DNA of 64,000 bases from Lunularia cruciata (GCA_948567375.1 OX419756.1:38764333-38828332), one strand, 5' to 3'; positions 35,511 through 49,432 are shown, numbered from the stretch's first letter. Program-made: numbers and translations. The notes: generated by a model not told the origin, from the sequence alone.

Positions 35511-36314
35511 AGTAAATGTACCTTGCAGCCTTATTGGCTCAACAAGGAAGCAAAGAAGCAAGGGAAGGAAGATGACAAACGTGCAAAGTTTGCAAAAGGC
35601 AACCTCACAATTGATTGTTGTGAATGGAGTCCTAGAAGGCAATCAAGTGAGAGTATTAATAAATCCGGGAGCAACACAGAATTTCTTGTCTTGCTCTGTT
35701 GCAATAAGATTGAGATTGGATCTAGAGAGAGATGAGAGTGAAGAAGTAGAGTTACCTAACAGGCAAACAAAGAGGATTAAATCATTACCTAGATGGGTAA
35801 CACTCTCTTGCAAATAGAGAGGATTGAATCATTACCTAGACGGGTAATACTCTCTATAGAAGAATATCAAGAAGCAACTGAGTGGCAAGTGATATAATTT
35901 GCTTGTTATGATGCAATCTTAGCCATGCCATGGATGGATCATTACAACCATGTGGTAGATTGGAGGAAGAAAGTAGTGAGAACCTACCAATGGTCAATCA
36001 TTGGGGTTAAAGAAAAATCACACACGCAAGAATTGCCTCTATATATCATAGAGAAGGCAACTATTTGTAAGAAAAATAGATGTTTCATGGGTCTAATAAG
36101 AGAAGGCCAGAGTGCACAACTTGATGGACAAAATCTCGAGAAACTGAAAGATGTGGTGGATGAGTTTCAAGATGTCTTTCCCGATGATCTACCCTTAGGA
36201 TTACCACCAAAAAGGAGAGTAGATCATAAAATTGACATAATCCTGGGGAAGACATCTCCTTGTAAGGCCCCATATCGCCTATCACCTCATGAGTTGGAGG
36301 AGTGTAAGACTTAA
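35506..36314 (+). pseudogene. Decayed protease and linker of the truncated copy
   Basis: 35506-35817 reads VRVLINPGATQNFLSCSVAI. The catalytic Asp of the DSGA motif is now Asn, so the protease would be inactive. The frame ends after EVELPNRQTKRIKSLPRWVT because of a 45-bp tandem duplication (35771-35815 and 35816-35860). 35925-36314 is the linker to RT, with MPWMDHYNHVVDWRKKVV, then DEFQDVFPDDLPLGLPPKRR and CKAPYRLSPHELEE. Confidence 0.78.
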
Positions 36315-36319
36315 ATTGA

Positions 36320-37003
36320 GGAGATGCTGCAGAAAAGGTATCACTATATGGGGCTCTTGTCTTGTTTGTGAAGAAGAAGGACGGTACAATGCATATGTGC
36401 ATTGACTATTGGGGTCTCAATCAACAAACAATGAAAAAAAAATACCCCTTGCCTCGCATGGATGACTTGTTTGATCAACTCCATGGAGCAAGATACTTCA
36501 CCAAATTGGACTTGCAAAGTGGTTACAATCAAATCCAAATTGTAGAGGAAGATGTGTACAAAACTGCCTTTCAAACCAAGTATGGCCACTTCAAGTATCT
36601 TGTGATGCCTTTTGGCCTCACCAATGCACTTGCCACTTTCATGAGTCTAATGAATGACATATTTATTCCATACTTGGATAATTCTATTATCTTCTTCTTG
36701 GACGACATCTTAATATATAATAGCATGATGATGGAACACAAATAGCATTTACAAAAAGTCCTCTAGATTCTAAGATAGAATCGATTGTATGCCAAAATCT
36801 CAAAGTGCAAGTTTGGCAACTTTGAAGTAGACTACTTGCGGCATAGAGTAAGTGTAGAGTGCATTCAAGTATTGATGGATAAAATTGAGGTCATTCAAAA
36901 ATGGAGTGTCCTAGAAGATCAGACTCAACTCAAGAGCTTCTTGGGGTGGCGGGATTCTATCATAGATTTATCAAGGACTTCTCCAAGGTTGCATAGCCTT
37001 TAA
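36320..37003 (+). pseudogene. Reverse transcriptase of the truncated copy
   Basis: 36362-36745 is an open frame of 127 codons covering fingers and palm: [54 protein letters not shown] and the intact catalytic motif FLDD at 36695-36706. A stop follows at 36743. 36785-37003 gives the KISKCKFGNFEVDYL and LKSFLGW region. A small deletion precedes the fingers near 36335. Confidence 0.85.
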
Positions 37004-37530
37004 TAGCACTAATTGGCAAGAGGTAGAAGTGGACATGGGGAACAACACAAGAGTTAACCTTTCAAGAATTGAAAGCCTCCTTACTACATGCACCAATCTT
37101 GAAGTTGTATGACCCAAAACATCCAATCAAGTTAGCTACAGATGCATCAAGCATAGCAATAGGAGCAGTCCTACAACAAGAGTGGCATGACCAATGACAT
37201 CCAATTGCATATTTCTCTCAAAATTTGTTACCATTAGAGCACAACTACCACACCACAGAACAAGGAGAGTTGGCTATTGTTCTTGCAACCAAGCACTAGA
37301 AGCACAAGAATGCATTTGTAGTAGAGACAGACCATAAACCTCTAGTCTACCTCAAGACGCAAATGGATCTATCTCATCACCAGATTTGGTGGGCAGAGTG
37401 GCAACAACACTTCAACATGACAATCACCTATGTGGAAAGTAAGAAGCAACTTGCAGATGCATTTACCCGCATCCCAATAGCAAACAACTTGGTGGTAGAG
37501 GTTACGATTAACTTTGAATTCTAGCTAGAG
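37004..37530 (+). pseudogene. RNase H of the truncated copy
   Basis: The sequence reads TDASSIAIGAVLQQEWHD, then NYHTTEQGELAIVLATKH and NAFVVETDHKPLVYLKT, retaining the Asp, Glu and Asp of the catalytic centre. Stops at 37195 and 37298 break it. Here no solo LTR interrupts the site that is occupied at 14098-14511 in the full copy. Confidence 0.75.
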
Positions 37531-37599
37531 ATTCTAGCTACTACAAAAACTGATCTACAGATTGTAGAAGCACAATCATCCAAAGGTGTCACTAGCACC

Positions 37600-38500
37600 C
37601 AAGGACTCACCTTTCATGATAGTAGATTATGGATCCTAAATATCCTAGAATTATGCACCACCATTCTTGCAAAATGTCATGATTTGGCCATTCTAGGTCA
37701 TGTCGGAGTGGACAAGACCTTGGATGCAGTCTAGTGCCATTACTATTGGCCCAAGATGAGCAACAATATGATGGAATACATGTGAAGCTACCTACTTTGT
37801 CAATAGAACAAAACTTCTAATCAAGCTCTTGTAAGGCTCCTTCAACCTCTCTCCACTCCTACCCAACATTGGGAACAGGTGAGTATGGATCTCGTCTTTG
37901 AATTACCCAAGACCACCTCAGAGTTTGACTCCATCATGGTCTTTGTGGACCAGCTCAGCAAAATGATTCATGTATGCCCTACCACTAAGGATGTGACCGC
38001 TCCACAACTAGCTCAATTATACTTAGATGCAATCTTCTCTCACCATGGCTTGTACCGAGTATTCATTACCGATAGAGGCATTCAATTCACTAGGTTGTTT
38101 TGGCAAACAATCTTTGGTTTCTTCAAAACCAAGTTGGCCATGTCTATAGCTTACCACCTACAAATAGATGGACAAACAGAGTAGGATAATTGCACTATTA
38201 AAGACATGTTACGCGGCTTCATCTTAGAAGAGCAAGAGAGGTGGGACACCTTACTCCCATTGGTGGAATTTGCTTACAACAATTCAGTGAATGCATCCAC
38301 CTAGGTCACTTTGTTCTTCCTCATGTATGTGTGAGCATCCCTTCACACCTTCTAGCTTGATGAAGATCCATCTGGTGGCTACCAAGGTCAACGTAGTCAG
38401 CATATTTGTTTCTAGAATCCAACAAGGTGTGGGGAGCATCAAGCACAAATTACATATTGCACAAAATTGACAAAAGCAGTATGATGATGCACACCATAGG
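37600..38500 (+). pseudogene. Integrase core of the truncated copy
   Basis: The zinc region at about 37660-37810 is decayed but readable (KCHDLAILGHVGVDKTLDAV). The open frame 37879-38184 covers the core with all three catalytic acids still present: MDLVFELP, FITDRGIQF and DGQTE. A stop directly follows the Glu. Later parts (LLPLVEFAYNNSVNAST) extend to about 38300, and the core end reaches about 38500. Confidence 0.82.
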
Positions 38501-38503
38501 CAC

Positions 38504-38960
38504 ATGGAGTTCAATGTTGGGGATCAGGTGTGGCTATTGACAACCAACCTCACATTAGTTGGACCTCGTAAACTCAAACCTTGTTTTATTGGGCCTTTCT
38601 CAATTATTTTTCGAGTCGGCATTGTGGCCTATCACCTCAAGCTACCACCACACATGAAGATCCATCTAGTGTTCCATGTTTCCCTACTATGCATATATGC
38701 TCCCCAATTAGGCAAATGTCATTCTACACAAGATATTTGACCTTGTCCGACACTCATTGATGGCATGGAGGAATATGAAGTAGAGCATATTCTCCAAAAA
38801 CACATGTGTGGTACTCGCCATCCACCGGTGGACTATTTAGTACAATGGAAAGGTTACCCCTTCTATGAAGAAACCAGGGAGTCTATTGCCAAATTGACAC
38901 ATGCACCGATGTTGGTGCAAGCATTTGAGCAATAGTTGCACAACGAGGACGTTGCATCTT
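38504..38960 (+). pseudogene. Integrase C-terminal domain and chromodomain of the truncated copy
   Basis: 38504-38740 reads FNVGDQVWLLTTNLTLVGPR, KLKPCFIGPFSI and MKIHLVFHVSLL. After a frameshift, 38757-38935 reads EEYEVEHILQKH, VDYLVQWKGYPFYEET, RESIAKL, the chromodomain. The Trp of the ETWEP block is changed to Arg here. The frame ends HNEDVAS and stop, just before the polypurine tract. Confidence 0.82.
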
Positions 38961-38975
38961 AAAAAGAGAGAGGTT

Positions 38976-39724
38976 TGTAATACCAAGAGCTAGCCATATG
39001 ATCTAGATGTGAAATTTGGTTGGTAACATCTGGAATGATGTTATACATGATGGTCAAAATAAATCATATAGAAGTATCACCAAAAGAGTAATTCTACTAA
39101 TAAAGCAAAAACCAAAATCGACTTGAAAACCTTAGAACCAATAGCTAGACATATGATTTAAAGATGATAATTGGTTTCGTAACATTTGAAGGATGTTACA
39201 CATGATGGACTAAATAGATCAGAAAGAGGTATCACCAAAAAAGTAATTTTTACTAATAGAATAGGAGCCAAAATATGCCTAGAAGCTTTTTGAAAGCAAC
39301 TTCAAAGGCCCAAACGGATGAATTAGGCCTAAAAAATGTGCAGATTCCCCGCCTCCTTCTCAAATGGAGGAGGAAAGGCCAACCTTTCCTCCTTCATGAT
39401 TTGTCTCATTGATATCATTCCAACAATACCTCACCCAAATGATTTTGGATTCCTACAAGAAGATTTCCTTAAAGATTCCATTTGGTCAAAGCTTATTTGA
39501 CCAACCAGATAGGACCCAGACCAACATGTCACCCATCCAAGTAAGTAATCCAAGGGTGGAGGTTGCTAACATGTCACCTATTAGTGTGCCTAATCCTATG
39601 GTGGAGTCTCCTTGGAGGAGATCCTCTTTGTCTATATCATAAAGAGAAGGTGCTCCTTTGGAGCATCGGATCATTGAGTGTGAAATCTGTGTTTTCTCTC
39701 TTTTCTTGTCTTTGGAGTATTACA
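38976..39724 (+). repeat. 3' LTR (long type) of the truncated copy
   Basis: It starts TGTAATACCAAGAGCTAG and ends TTGGAGTATTACA. It has two U3 units and is 749 bp. The TATA box equivalent reads TATATCATAA near 39631 and is degraded. Confidence 0.88.
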
Positions 39725-41801
39725 TCAACCATACAAGGTAATTGAGGATCATATGGTTAAAGTATGGTTGAGGAAACCATATGCTTCAGTTTCTTGATTG
39801 TTTCTTCTTGCTTGGTAGTCCATTCAATGCTTGTTATCCTTCCTAAGAGATCAATCAATAATGTGGCAACAAGAGTGTAATAATGGATAAAAAATCAATA
39901 AAAACTCACCAATCTAGTAAATATAATCCTTAAGAGTAAGCAAATTGGTAATGCCTTTGATTTTCTCCTCTTCCAAATTGATTCACTTTTTTTAAACCTT
40001 ATGGTACAAGAAGGCATTTTTCTTTTGCAAAAAAGCACATTTAGACTTCTTGCAAGAGAATTTCTATTGTCATAGTCATCTCAAGGCTTCTTGGATATGG
40101 TTCATGTGTTCTACGTCTATCTTATTATAAATCAAAATGTTATCCAAGAACACTACCATGAATCAATGAACAATGAAATATAAAGCCTGAAAGACCCAAA
40201 GAGTCAAAAGGCTGAAAACAAAATACAAAACACATGCAATGTGAGCCTAGGCAAGATCCTAGTGCATCTGACTAATTTGTAACAAACTAGTCAGATGTAA
40301 ACTAACCTCTATTATATACTTCTCTAACGCTAAAGCCTCAATATGTAAGAGTGCTAAGAAATCACTACAACTTATCTCATGTTTTACTCTTATTTGCTGG
40401 TAATAAGTGCATTCAACAAACATATGATGCTCATCCTCAACTTTTCTCATAGTTTAGTTTGGAAACTATAAGAGCAGATGTCATGATTGTGAATGAATCT
40501 CTTAAATTTGGTCACCCTAGATATCCAAGAACTCAAGAAGAGCAGCAATTTGACGTTAGATTCCACAAAGGGTATAGTGGATGCTCTTGAGAAGGTTGCT
40601 TCCTTGGGAGCACAAGCCACCAATATTGCTTCACAAAATAGAGGGCTTCAAAAGATTGTTGACACATTAGAGGTCAAGATGAAGTGATATGCTAAAGCTA
40701 CTCACGTTGCTCAAATCTCTTACTTGCAAGAGCATGAGGTTGAGAAGGAGAACCAACTAGTGAGAATGAAGAAAAAGATCCAATAGAATCAATCCAATAG
40801 CCCATCTAACACTTAATTTGATCCTTGAAGAATATCAAAGCATTAATATGCCCAAAAGATAAAATTCTCTTTTCAAAATGTGCATAACTTGTACAAAAGG
40901 TAGCTTTCTACATATCTTCTCCATCAAATTAGAATCTACCAAAAGTTTCTTCAAAGATCAAACTTTGAGAAGTATGGTGCTTCACTTCATTGATTCAAGA
41001 AGTTGTCAATACAAGACAAGGGATATGCATTCTTCATGGTATGTATGAGACCTTGGTAATCAATACCAAATCAAAGTGCTTTGTCCTTCTTGGGTACAAG
41101 TAGTATTGGTGCTCCCAAGGAGATGTACTATGGTATATGAAATCCTTCTCTACCAACTCAATCAATGCTATTCAAAATACGTTTAACTACTTCAATAAGA
41201 GCAAATAGATTGAAACACAATTAAAGAACTACTTGGCAATAGCTTAATCTTTAAAGATATACCAACAATTAGAGTGTAATCCCTTTGGAATCTCATCTAT
41301 AAATTCTTTGATCATGTATTGGTTACTAAGGCTTCTTATTCTCATTGAATTCTCTTTGTGCAATTGGCTTGATCTGCAAACAAAAATAAAATTATCTTCC
41401 TCTAATGCTTGTTATATCATTGCCATATTGATAAATTTCACATCTTGGGATTGTCTACTTTTAGGTGTTTTCCTCAAAGGTGCCAAACAACCTAATCAAT
41501 AAATCTCATCTTAGTGTTATACTTGAATTTGTCATTGGTCCTTATCAAATAAAATCTTATGATGATCAAGCCAAGAGAGACCTAGAGTGACATCATGGTG
41601 TAGAGGACCTTCTACAAACCTCATGCACTCTAAGAACCCCTTCCCAATCTTGAATGTAACAAAATCTAAGATACAAAATGCATAACATTTTCTCCCATCC
41701 GCCATCACTAATTTGCAACCAAATAGTGACTTGATCAAAATGCATAATTCCTCTTTTAATTTTATAAATATATTATTCTTGGAACTCACACAAAAAATCA
41801 A
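39725..41801 (-). pseudogene. Second Ty3/gypsy lineage, protease to RNase H, interrupted
   Basis: On the minus strand the order is: 41801-41532, the protease-RT linker (HHDVTLGLSWLDHHKILF); 41160-40810, RT fingers and palm (STSPWGAPILLVPKKDKAL, FGIDYQGL, then decayed YPL and PYFSKFDL, GHINAL); an insert at about 40809-40190; 40185-39990, the catalytic region VVFLDNILIYNK (Asp-Asn instead of Asp-Asp) and KSKCAF; and 39840-39725, EWTTKQEETIKKLKHMVSST, the start of RNase H. The wording differs from the chromovirus family (SPWGAP against SPYGAP), so it is another lineage. It is cut off exactly at the end of the LTR at 39724. Confidence 0.7.
40190..40809 (+). other. Insert within the RT region, carrying a coiled-coil frame
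   Basis: About 620 bases separate the two halves of the RT domain. The plus-strand frame 40493-40687 (64 codons) reads LVTLDIQELKKSSNLTLDST, then VDALEKVASLGAQATNIASQ. It continues after a stop with ISYLQEHEVEKENQLVRMKK, a heptad-like, charged helix. Its style matches the coiled-coil remnants at 26664-27523, so it could be a fragment of the same unknown element. Ends and target duplication were not resolved. Confidence 0.4.
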
Positions 41802-43059
41802 AATCTATGATCTAATATCATACCTTGCAAGTGTATGAAACTTGCATAGGTTAAGCTTTCAATCCCATTGGAAAAAATCAAGTTTTGAGTAAGTGGTTCA
41901 ATTTTCCCATTGGAATTCTTTGTTTCCTTAATCCTCATACTCTAATAACTCTATTTGTGCAATGAGTTAAGGTCTTTAATTCTTAATTCAACATTCAATG
42001 ATGTGATATCTTATTTGATGATAATACAAGCAACCAAAATCTTGTTGTAATTTTTCTATGTCTATAGAGCCAAGTGGTCTTTGTTGGATGCCATTAATGT
42101 TGGCTCCTCTATTTTTGTGTGGTGTACTTGTAAGTTTTGTGAAGGTCTATATCAAGATCAAGTTGTGACAACAAAGGAATCAAAGCACTCAACCAAATGC
42201 ATGTATTCTTTTGAGTGCTTGGCTTGCACATGGTTTCTTCTAATTTGGTTATTTGGTTTATGATTTCAAGCCTCTCATAAATTGATCCAAAGCTTTACCT
42301 TCCAATATCTTTGAATTTTCATTATTGTATTTTGGAACTAAGTGATGTTGCTCCTCATAGGACCAATATGCTTTAATTTTGCCAATCTATCTCATACGGC
42401 TTGTGCAATGTTCATAGTTGGGAATCTCCTAATTGTTACTATCTTGAATTCTTCTTATATTGAGATTGGAGCAAAAAGTTACCATTGAGATTGGTCTACC
42501 CAAAATTATCAGCAAATTTTTTCCACTCTATTTAATTGGCTTGAAGCCAAGTGAATATATCTCCATTCATCTAGCAAATTTGAAGCTTCAAATTTACATT
42601 TGCAATCAATTACAAAACATTTTTTTACTACATCCAATCAATTCTTGTCTTCAAATACCTTTTGCTTTAGAAATCAAATGCTATCTTCCCCTTCTAAAAT
42701 TGCTACTCTCTCTTCTTGCTCTTGTCATTGACTATAAATATCTCTCTTATCCAATAATCAAGCAAGATGGTCAATCTATTACTACATAGCAATGATAACT
42801 TTGTACATCACCATTATAACTATTACTTTTAACAAACTACCTAGTTGTGATTATCTTAGTTAACGTGTAGACTCAACACATTCATTGCTCTATGGAAGCT
42901 ATAATTTGAAAGATCAATGGTTCATCAAACAAGGTAACAACATTCTAAAAATTTGATCCAAAGCATGAAATGATACTTTGGTAGTACATGGACACAAAAT
43001 CCTAATGGTTTGGGGAAATTGATGGTTTTCCATAAATTCCATCCATCTATCCCTTTCAT
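41802..43059. other. Interval without recognisable gene
   Basis: No conserved ORF. The plus-strand frame 42460-42789 (109 codons) is Leu-, Ile- and Tyr-rich with no family match and is probably chance in AT-rich sequence. The part nearest 43059 should be the internal start of the element whose LTR follows. Confidence 0.4.
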
Positions 43060-43071
43060 GCTATGATACCA
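43060..43071 (-). other. Primer-binding site beside LTR copy 4
   Basis: The minus strand reads TGGTATCATAGC, matching the plant tRNA-iMet site TGGTATCAGAGC at 11 of 12 positions, immediately after the LTR's 3' end. It shows that copy 4 was a 5' LTR with an internal domain toward lower coordinates. Confidence 0.75.
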
Positions 43072-43072
43072 A

Positions 43073-43388
43073 TTTAAAAAACCAAGGAGAATGGAAAATC
43101 CCATAGAGAAAAACATAAGAGAATGGAAAATCCCATTGCAACACTTGAGCAAAGGAAACTCTAAATGCATAGCTTGAGCTTGGGATTCTTTTTATAGATA
43201 ACTTGCATACAAGGCTCTTGAGAACCCTCCAAATAAGGTTTCTTCTAGAAGCCACCTTACTTGGAGTGCAAGTTAAACTAGTCATTTACTTGGCTTACAT
43301 GCTAAGATATCCATCAACTTCGCACACAAGTTACTCAATCCTTTGAAGGTTCCTAAAAGCTTTGTGGATGCTTTTTTAACATTTTAAA

Positions 43389-43423
<35 letters not shown>

Positions 43424-43495
43424 AATTCTTACTTTTCAACTATATGTAGCTCCTAATGACTCCATATTAGCTTCCACTAACTCCATACTATTACA
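43073..43495 (-). repeat. 5' LTR of the GAAGCTTC-rich family, copy 4
   Basis: On the minus strand it starts TGTAATAGTATGGAG and ends CTTGGTTTTTTAAA, next to a primer-binding site. U3 has few remaining palindromes (TTCTAGAAGCC at 43242) and contains a TA microsatellite at 43391-43422. The TATA box is degraded near 43189. No second LTR could be paired with it. Confidence 0.75.
43391..43422. repeat. TA microsatellite
   Basis: An uninterrupted TA dinucleotide run of about 30 bases inside the U3 of LTR copy 4. Confidence 0.95.
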
Positions 43496-45294
<1,799 letters not shown>

Positions 45295-45705
45295 TCCTTT
45301 AATAATACACAATTAATATACAAGTTAGTCGAGGGTAAGAGTTAATAAAATAAGCCAAATATAATAAAGGATTATAAGAATGTTCTAGATGCATATAGGA
45401 AGCTTATAAATACCTTATAGGATTGGATAACTTGCACACCAAGCTAACGACTAGCTTAACTTTTATGCCAAGTAGGCTATTTTTAGAAGAAAGCTTCCTT
45501 GAAAGCTTCTTGTGTAGCTCAACTTGAATTCCATGAAGACTGCTTTGAGAGGAAAGTTTCATTGGAAGCTTCTCAAGAGCATTATATTGCTCCATTATAA
45601 ATACCAAAACCCAAGCTCATGTTATTCAAAGTTTTCCTCATTTGAGAGTTCTAATGTCATCTTCCACTTTTACATTTCATTTATTTCTCTCCTTGGTCTT
45701 TTACA
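45295..45705 (+). repeat. LTR of the GAAGCTTC-rich family, copy 5
   Basis: The 3' end is clear (CCTTGGTCTTTTACA, ending 45705). The TATA box TATAAATA is at 45596-45603, and GAAGCTTC or AAAGCTTC repeats lie at 45487-45575. The 5' end is decayed and placed near 45295 by alignment of the CAAGTTAGT block. No primer-binding site follows, so it is probably a solo LTR. Confidence 0.7.
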
Positions 45706-47339
45706 AATCTAAAAATCTAATATTGTGTTGAGCAATTCAAAAAAATGTAATTTATATGTTTCATTCCATAATATATTGAACTTAAAATCAAAGCATTTTG
45801 TAAATTAAATCATATATAGACATGGAAAATTCAGCTCCTAATATCTTAATTTAGTGGTATACAATAGAAGTGCAAGATTTACAATTAGATCAATGTTTGA
45901 CAATAATGTTTTTATTTCAAAATTGAAGTTCTATCAAAAGTTTGAAGAATAATATCTTTAGCTTTTGAATTTTCACATTGGGATAAATAATTGATAATTG
46001 CAACTAATAAGTTTTACCAATAATAGCTTGTTCAATTATGAGAGGAGTTGCAAATCTACAATTGATTGAGAATCAAGTACTTCAAAAGATGTTGAAATTA
46101 TTGATGACAATATAGAAGATTTCAATTATCAAATGATTTCCTTCATTGAGTTTTGTAGTGACTTAATATCAATGTGCTTGCAGTATATATGGCAAGAACA
46201 GGTTGCTTCCTTGAGGACACAGGGTTGGAAATCACTAAAACAAGACAAATGGGATCATAATGATGACAATTTGTTATCTTTTGTGTAATCTATTGAGTAA
46301 CCTCATTCCTAGAAGATGGTAATATCACCAAAACAAGTGACACTACCAAATGCTAAGAAATATATCCTCTTGTGTACTAAAAGCTCAAATCCAAGTTATG
46401 CGGAAGAAGGATTGGGTTAATTTGTAACAAATATCACTTTTTTTTGGAATCACTTTTGGTTGCTCGTCCAAGCTTCAAACTACCAAAGTGTGGTTTGTAT
46501 GAACTTTTATTTGTACAGTTCTCTTGCCACAAGACACATAAAATGAGACCCATTACCACCTTGCACAAATGGGATCTAATAACTTTGGAAACTAACTTGG
46601 AGTAAGAGGTTTCAAATTTTCAATCATTTTGAAGACTACAATAGTAACATCACATTCTATCAATCCCAAAAGGCATGAGGTTATGGGAGTCCAAAATTAT
46701 CTATGCTACTTGGTCATGTATGGGAGTGTTACTTCATAAGATGCCATGCTTTCATAGATTTATTACCATATCATCTTTGACTCTAACCAAAATCCTATAG
46801 AGATGCACTCTAGCTCCACACAAATGCATTATCATACTCCAATGCTTTGGTTTGTACCTTAAGATTTATCACTCTCAATTTAGTGAGCATGCAATCATTA
46901 ATTCATAGGATAGACTAGTACACATACACCAACTCATCAGTCTTGATGATATAAACTTCAACTTTACTTGCAAAAGGAGAATTCTCTAAATGTATCCAAT
47001 GAGCATTAGGCCTAAGCCTTTTATATATTTACAAATTGGCTATCAAAAGATCCAATGGCTACAATGGATAGAAATTTCCTAAGTACATCTAAACCATTTA
47101 GTCTTGATCATATCTTATCCTTAACCCTAAACCTAATGGTAAGTAGCCAGTGTTATAATGAACTCAGTTGGAGTAGTCTACCTCCAACTAACTAACACTA
47201 ATTAATGGGCTAGCTTGGATGCCTGTTTACAAAGTATGTACATCCATGAACTTCCAAAGACTACAAAAATGAAAATGATGATATTACATACAACATCTCA
47301 TAGTTGAACAACAAAAATGACCATGGTTATTTTGATAAG
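45706..47339. other. AT-rich interval without recognisable gene
   Basis: No conserved ORF. Fragments near 46300-46900 read protein-like in places on both strands but with no recognisable motif. Confidence 0.45.
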
Positions 47340-49432
47340 ACTAGGTTCCAAGTGTTATTCCTTGGTGTGAGGAGCAAGTGGTGCTTGGGATTAAATCTCA
47401 ACCCCCTTGTAGATGTGAACTAGGTTCATGAGCTTCTTTTGATAGCCATCTATAATTTATTCAAAGTTGGTTTGAGCCATCTCGAACTTGCCATTAGTGT
47501 GGCTTTGAAGTTTTGTAGACAATGCTTTGATATGCTCACTTATACATGTATTCCTCTCTAGTGCATCAATTTGAGAGAGTAGGTCCTTTGCCTTTTTTTG
47601 TAAGATAGTTTTGTTGGACATGTGCTCCAACTAGCTGAGTAGTTGGGTGGTTGTATGCCCAATAGTCACGATCAATCCGGCTTGTTTGTTCTCCAAATTG
47701 GCTCATTCAACATTGAGTTTGTTGGTCACCTCATTACAAATGTGCTTTTCTTGCTCCAACACCTTCTCTTGTTGTCATTTGAGATTGGTAGATAGGTTGG
47801 AGATGAAAAGGTCAATTAGCTATTTTAGATTATCATATTTAGTCTCAATTCCCTTTGTATCTGCTTGGGCTATTTCTAGCCAACTTTGTAGCATTGTGAG
47901 TTTTTCTTTCCCAATTTTATATCTCCTCTTCATGTTGAGTTTGCAGGTGGAAAATATGCAAGCTATAATCATCACCTTCCTTCTTCAACCCTTGGATTAG
48001 CTTTCTATACTCCTATTATTTTACTTCCTCCCTTTGGGATTCCCCTAAGTACTCTTCACTTTTCTAGTTCTTCTCTTTTGTCTTGGATTGGACTAGGTGA
48101 TGTAAGTGGCGGATGAGAGCGGTAGGTTCATTCATCTTTGGATCCAATTTCTAATATAATGGCAAAATTTATTCCAATGCTTCCATCATTGGGATCACAA
48201 TATAAATGGTGTAACCCACCATTAGCCAAGGTAGAGAATTGCTATCTTTGCACAATTGCCTTTGTAGGGCCTTTTTTGTTTTGGGGGTGGGGTTCTTTTC
48301 ATGGCCTAAAAAATTTGTCTCCTTTGCTTTGTGAGCTGGAGCCGCTTCCTCGTCCATGCCTATCTTGTTGTCATTTGATGAGGGATTTGCATTGTCGATA
48401 ATGTCAACTTCGTTTTTCTTTCCTTGCTATACTCAAGATAATATGGTTTTTCTTGCCACTTTTGTTGGAGTTTGGTGTGATGTCTTTGCCTCATTGTTGT
48501 TGGTTCCTTTGACGGAATCCACCATTAGGCAAGTCCATATTGATCTTTGTTTTGTCTTATAATGTGAGGCTTCTTCCTCATTAGGAACCAAAGTGAGGCT
48601 TGGAGCTATGGTTGGCAGGATGGATTCTTTGCAATTGGTATCTCCACCTTGTCAATTGGATGTACTTTATCTTTGACAAGTAGAGGTGAAAATTGAGCCT
48701 CATTGTTTGGTCTTTTTTTTATTTTTTTAACCGCTTGCAACAAAATTTGTATGAAGGATTCTTCACTCCTCAACTTCATGCTCTTAGCAATTGTGACAAC
48801 TCTCTCATTAGTGATATCTTGTCCGTGTAGTGGACCTTCCTCCTAAGCCAACTTGTACGTTTATTCCCATTCTCTATTTATGAAGATTCTACCTCTTGAG
48901 GTTGATTTTGTTTCTTGGAGGCTTGTAGTTTTATGTGGGTGATAGGAGTCTTTCTCCTTATCATAATGGAGTTGTATGTCCCTACCATTTGTATGAACTT
49001 CCTTGTTCAAGCATACTCTTTGTTCATGTCATGATATTTGGTAATCTCCTTGGGCAAGCCCTGGTCTCCCTAGAAGTATGCCAGATTGTGCAGGTAGGAC
49101 AAGAACTTCTCTTTCTCTTCATCTGTCAAAAGGTTCATGCTAATGTAGAAATGAACAAGAAAGGAGGCCAAAATGGTGGCAAAAAAGTTAGTCATGTCTT
49201 CCGATAGCTTGATGCCATGCTCACAAAACATCTTTGCCCAAATCATAGGCTTTTGCTCATGTATAATTTGGAAGAAGATAGCTTGGTTTTGCTTCATGTA
49301 GTTTGTTTGTTTCAAACAAAATAACCATATTATTTTTTTGATGATGGTTTGACAAGCAAGGTACTTTGTATCTTTGATCTTGTACCCATTTGTGGGTTTC
49401 CTCCTAAACAAATGAGTCATTGATTCTTCCAT
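47340..49432 (-). pseudogene. Decayed gag-like and coiled-coil ORF of unknown retroelement
   Basis: On the minus strand the open frame 49432-49070 (120 codons) reads YKIKDTKYLACQTIIKKIIW, then PMIWAKMFCEHGIKLSEDM and FFATILASFLVHFYISMNLL, ending in TDEEKEKFLSYL. It resembles the plus-strand remnant at about 25480-25680. A basic linker (IRRKTPITHIKLQASKK) follows at about 48980-48900. Coiled-coil text (QEKVLEQEKHICNEVTNKLN, KAKDLLSQIDALERN) follows at about 47800-47545. Stops are frequent. The shared order with 25250-27530 supports one repeat family without pol. Confidence 0.42.

Larger units (their letters stand above)
34260..39724 (+). mobile_element. 5'-truncated chromovirus copy with 3' LTR
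   Basis: The same family as 9913-16947. The internal sequence starts at about 34260, equivalent to about 11090 of the full copy, so the 5' LTR and most of the leader are missing. Gag, protease, RT, RNase H, integrase and chromodomain follow in order to a polypurine tract (38961-38973) and the 3' LTR (38976-39724). Its reading frames are the best preserved in the window, but each domain still has at least one stop or frameshift. Its 3' LTR abuts a different gypsy element at 39725. Confidence 0.88.

Noticed and set aside
42460..42789. 109-codon frame rich in Leu, Ile and Tyr
   Set aside because: No conserved motif. The composition is what AT-rich DNA gives by chance.
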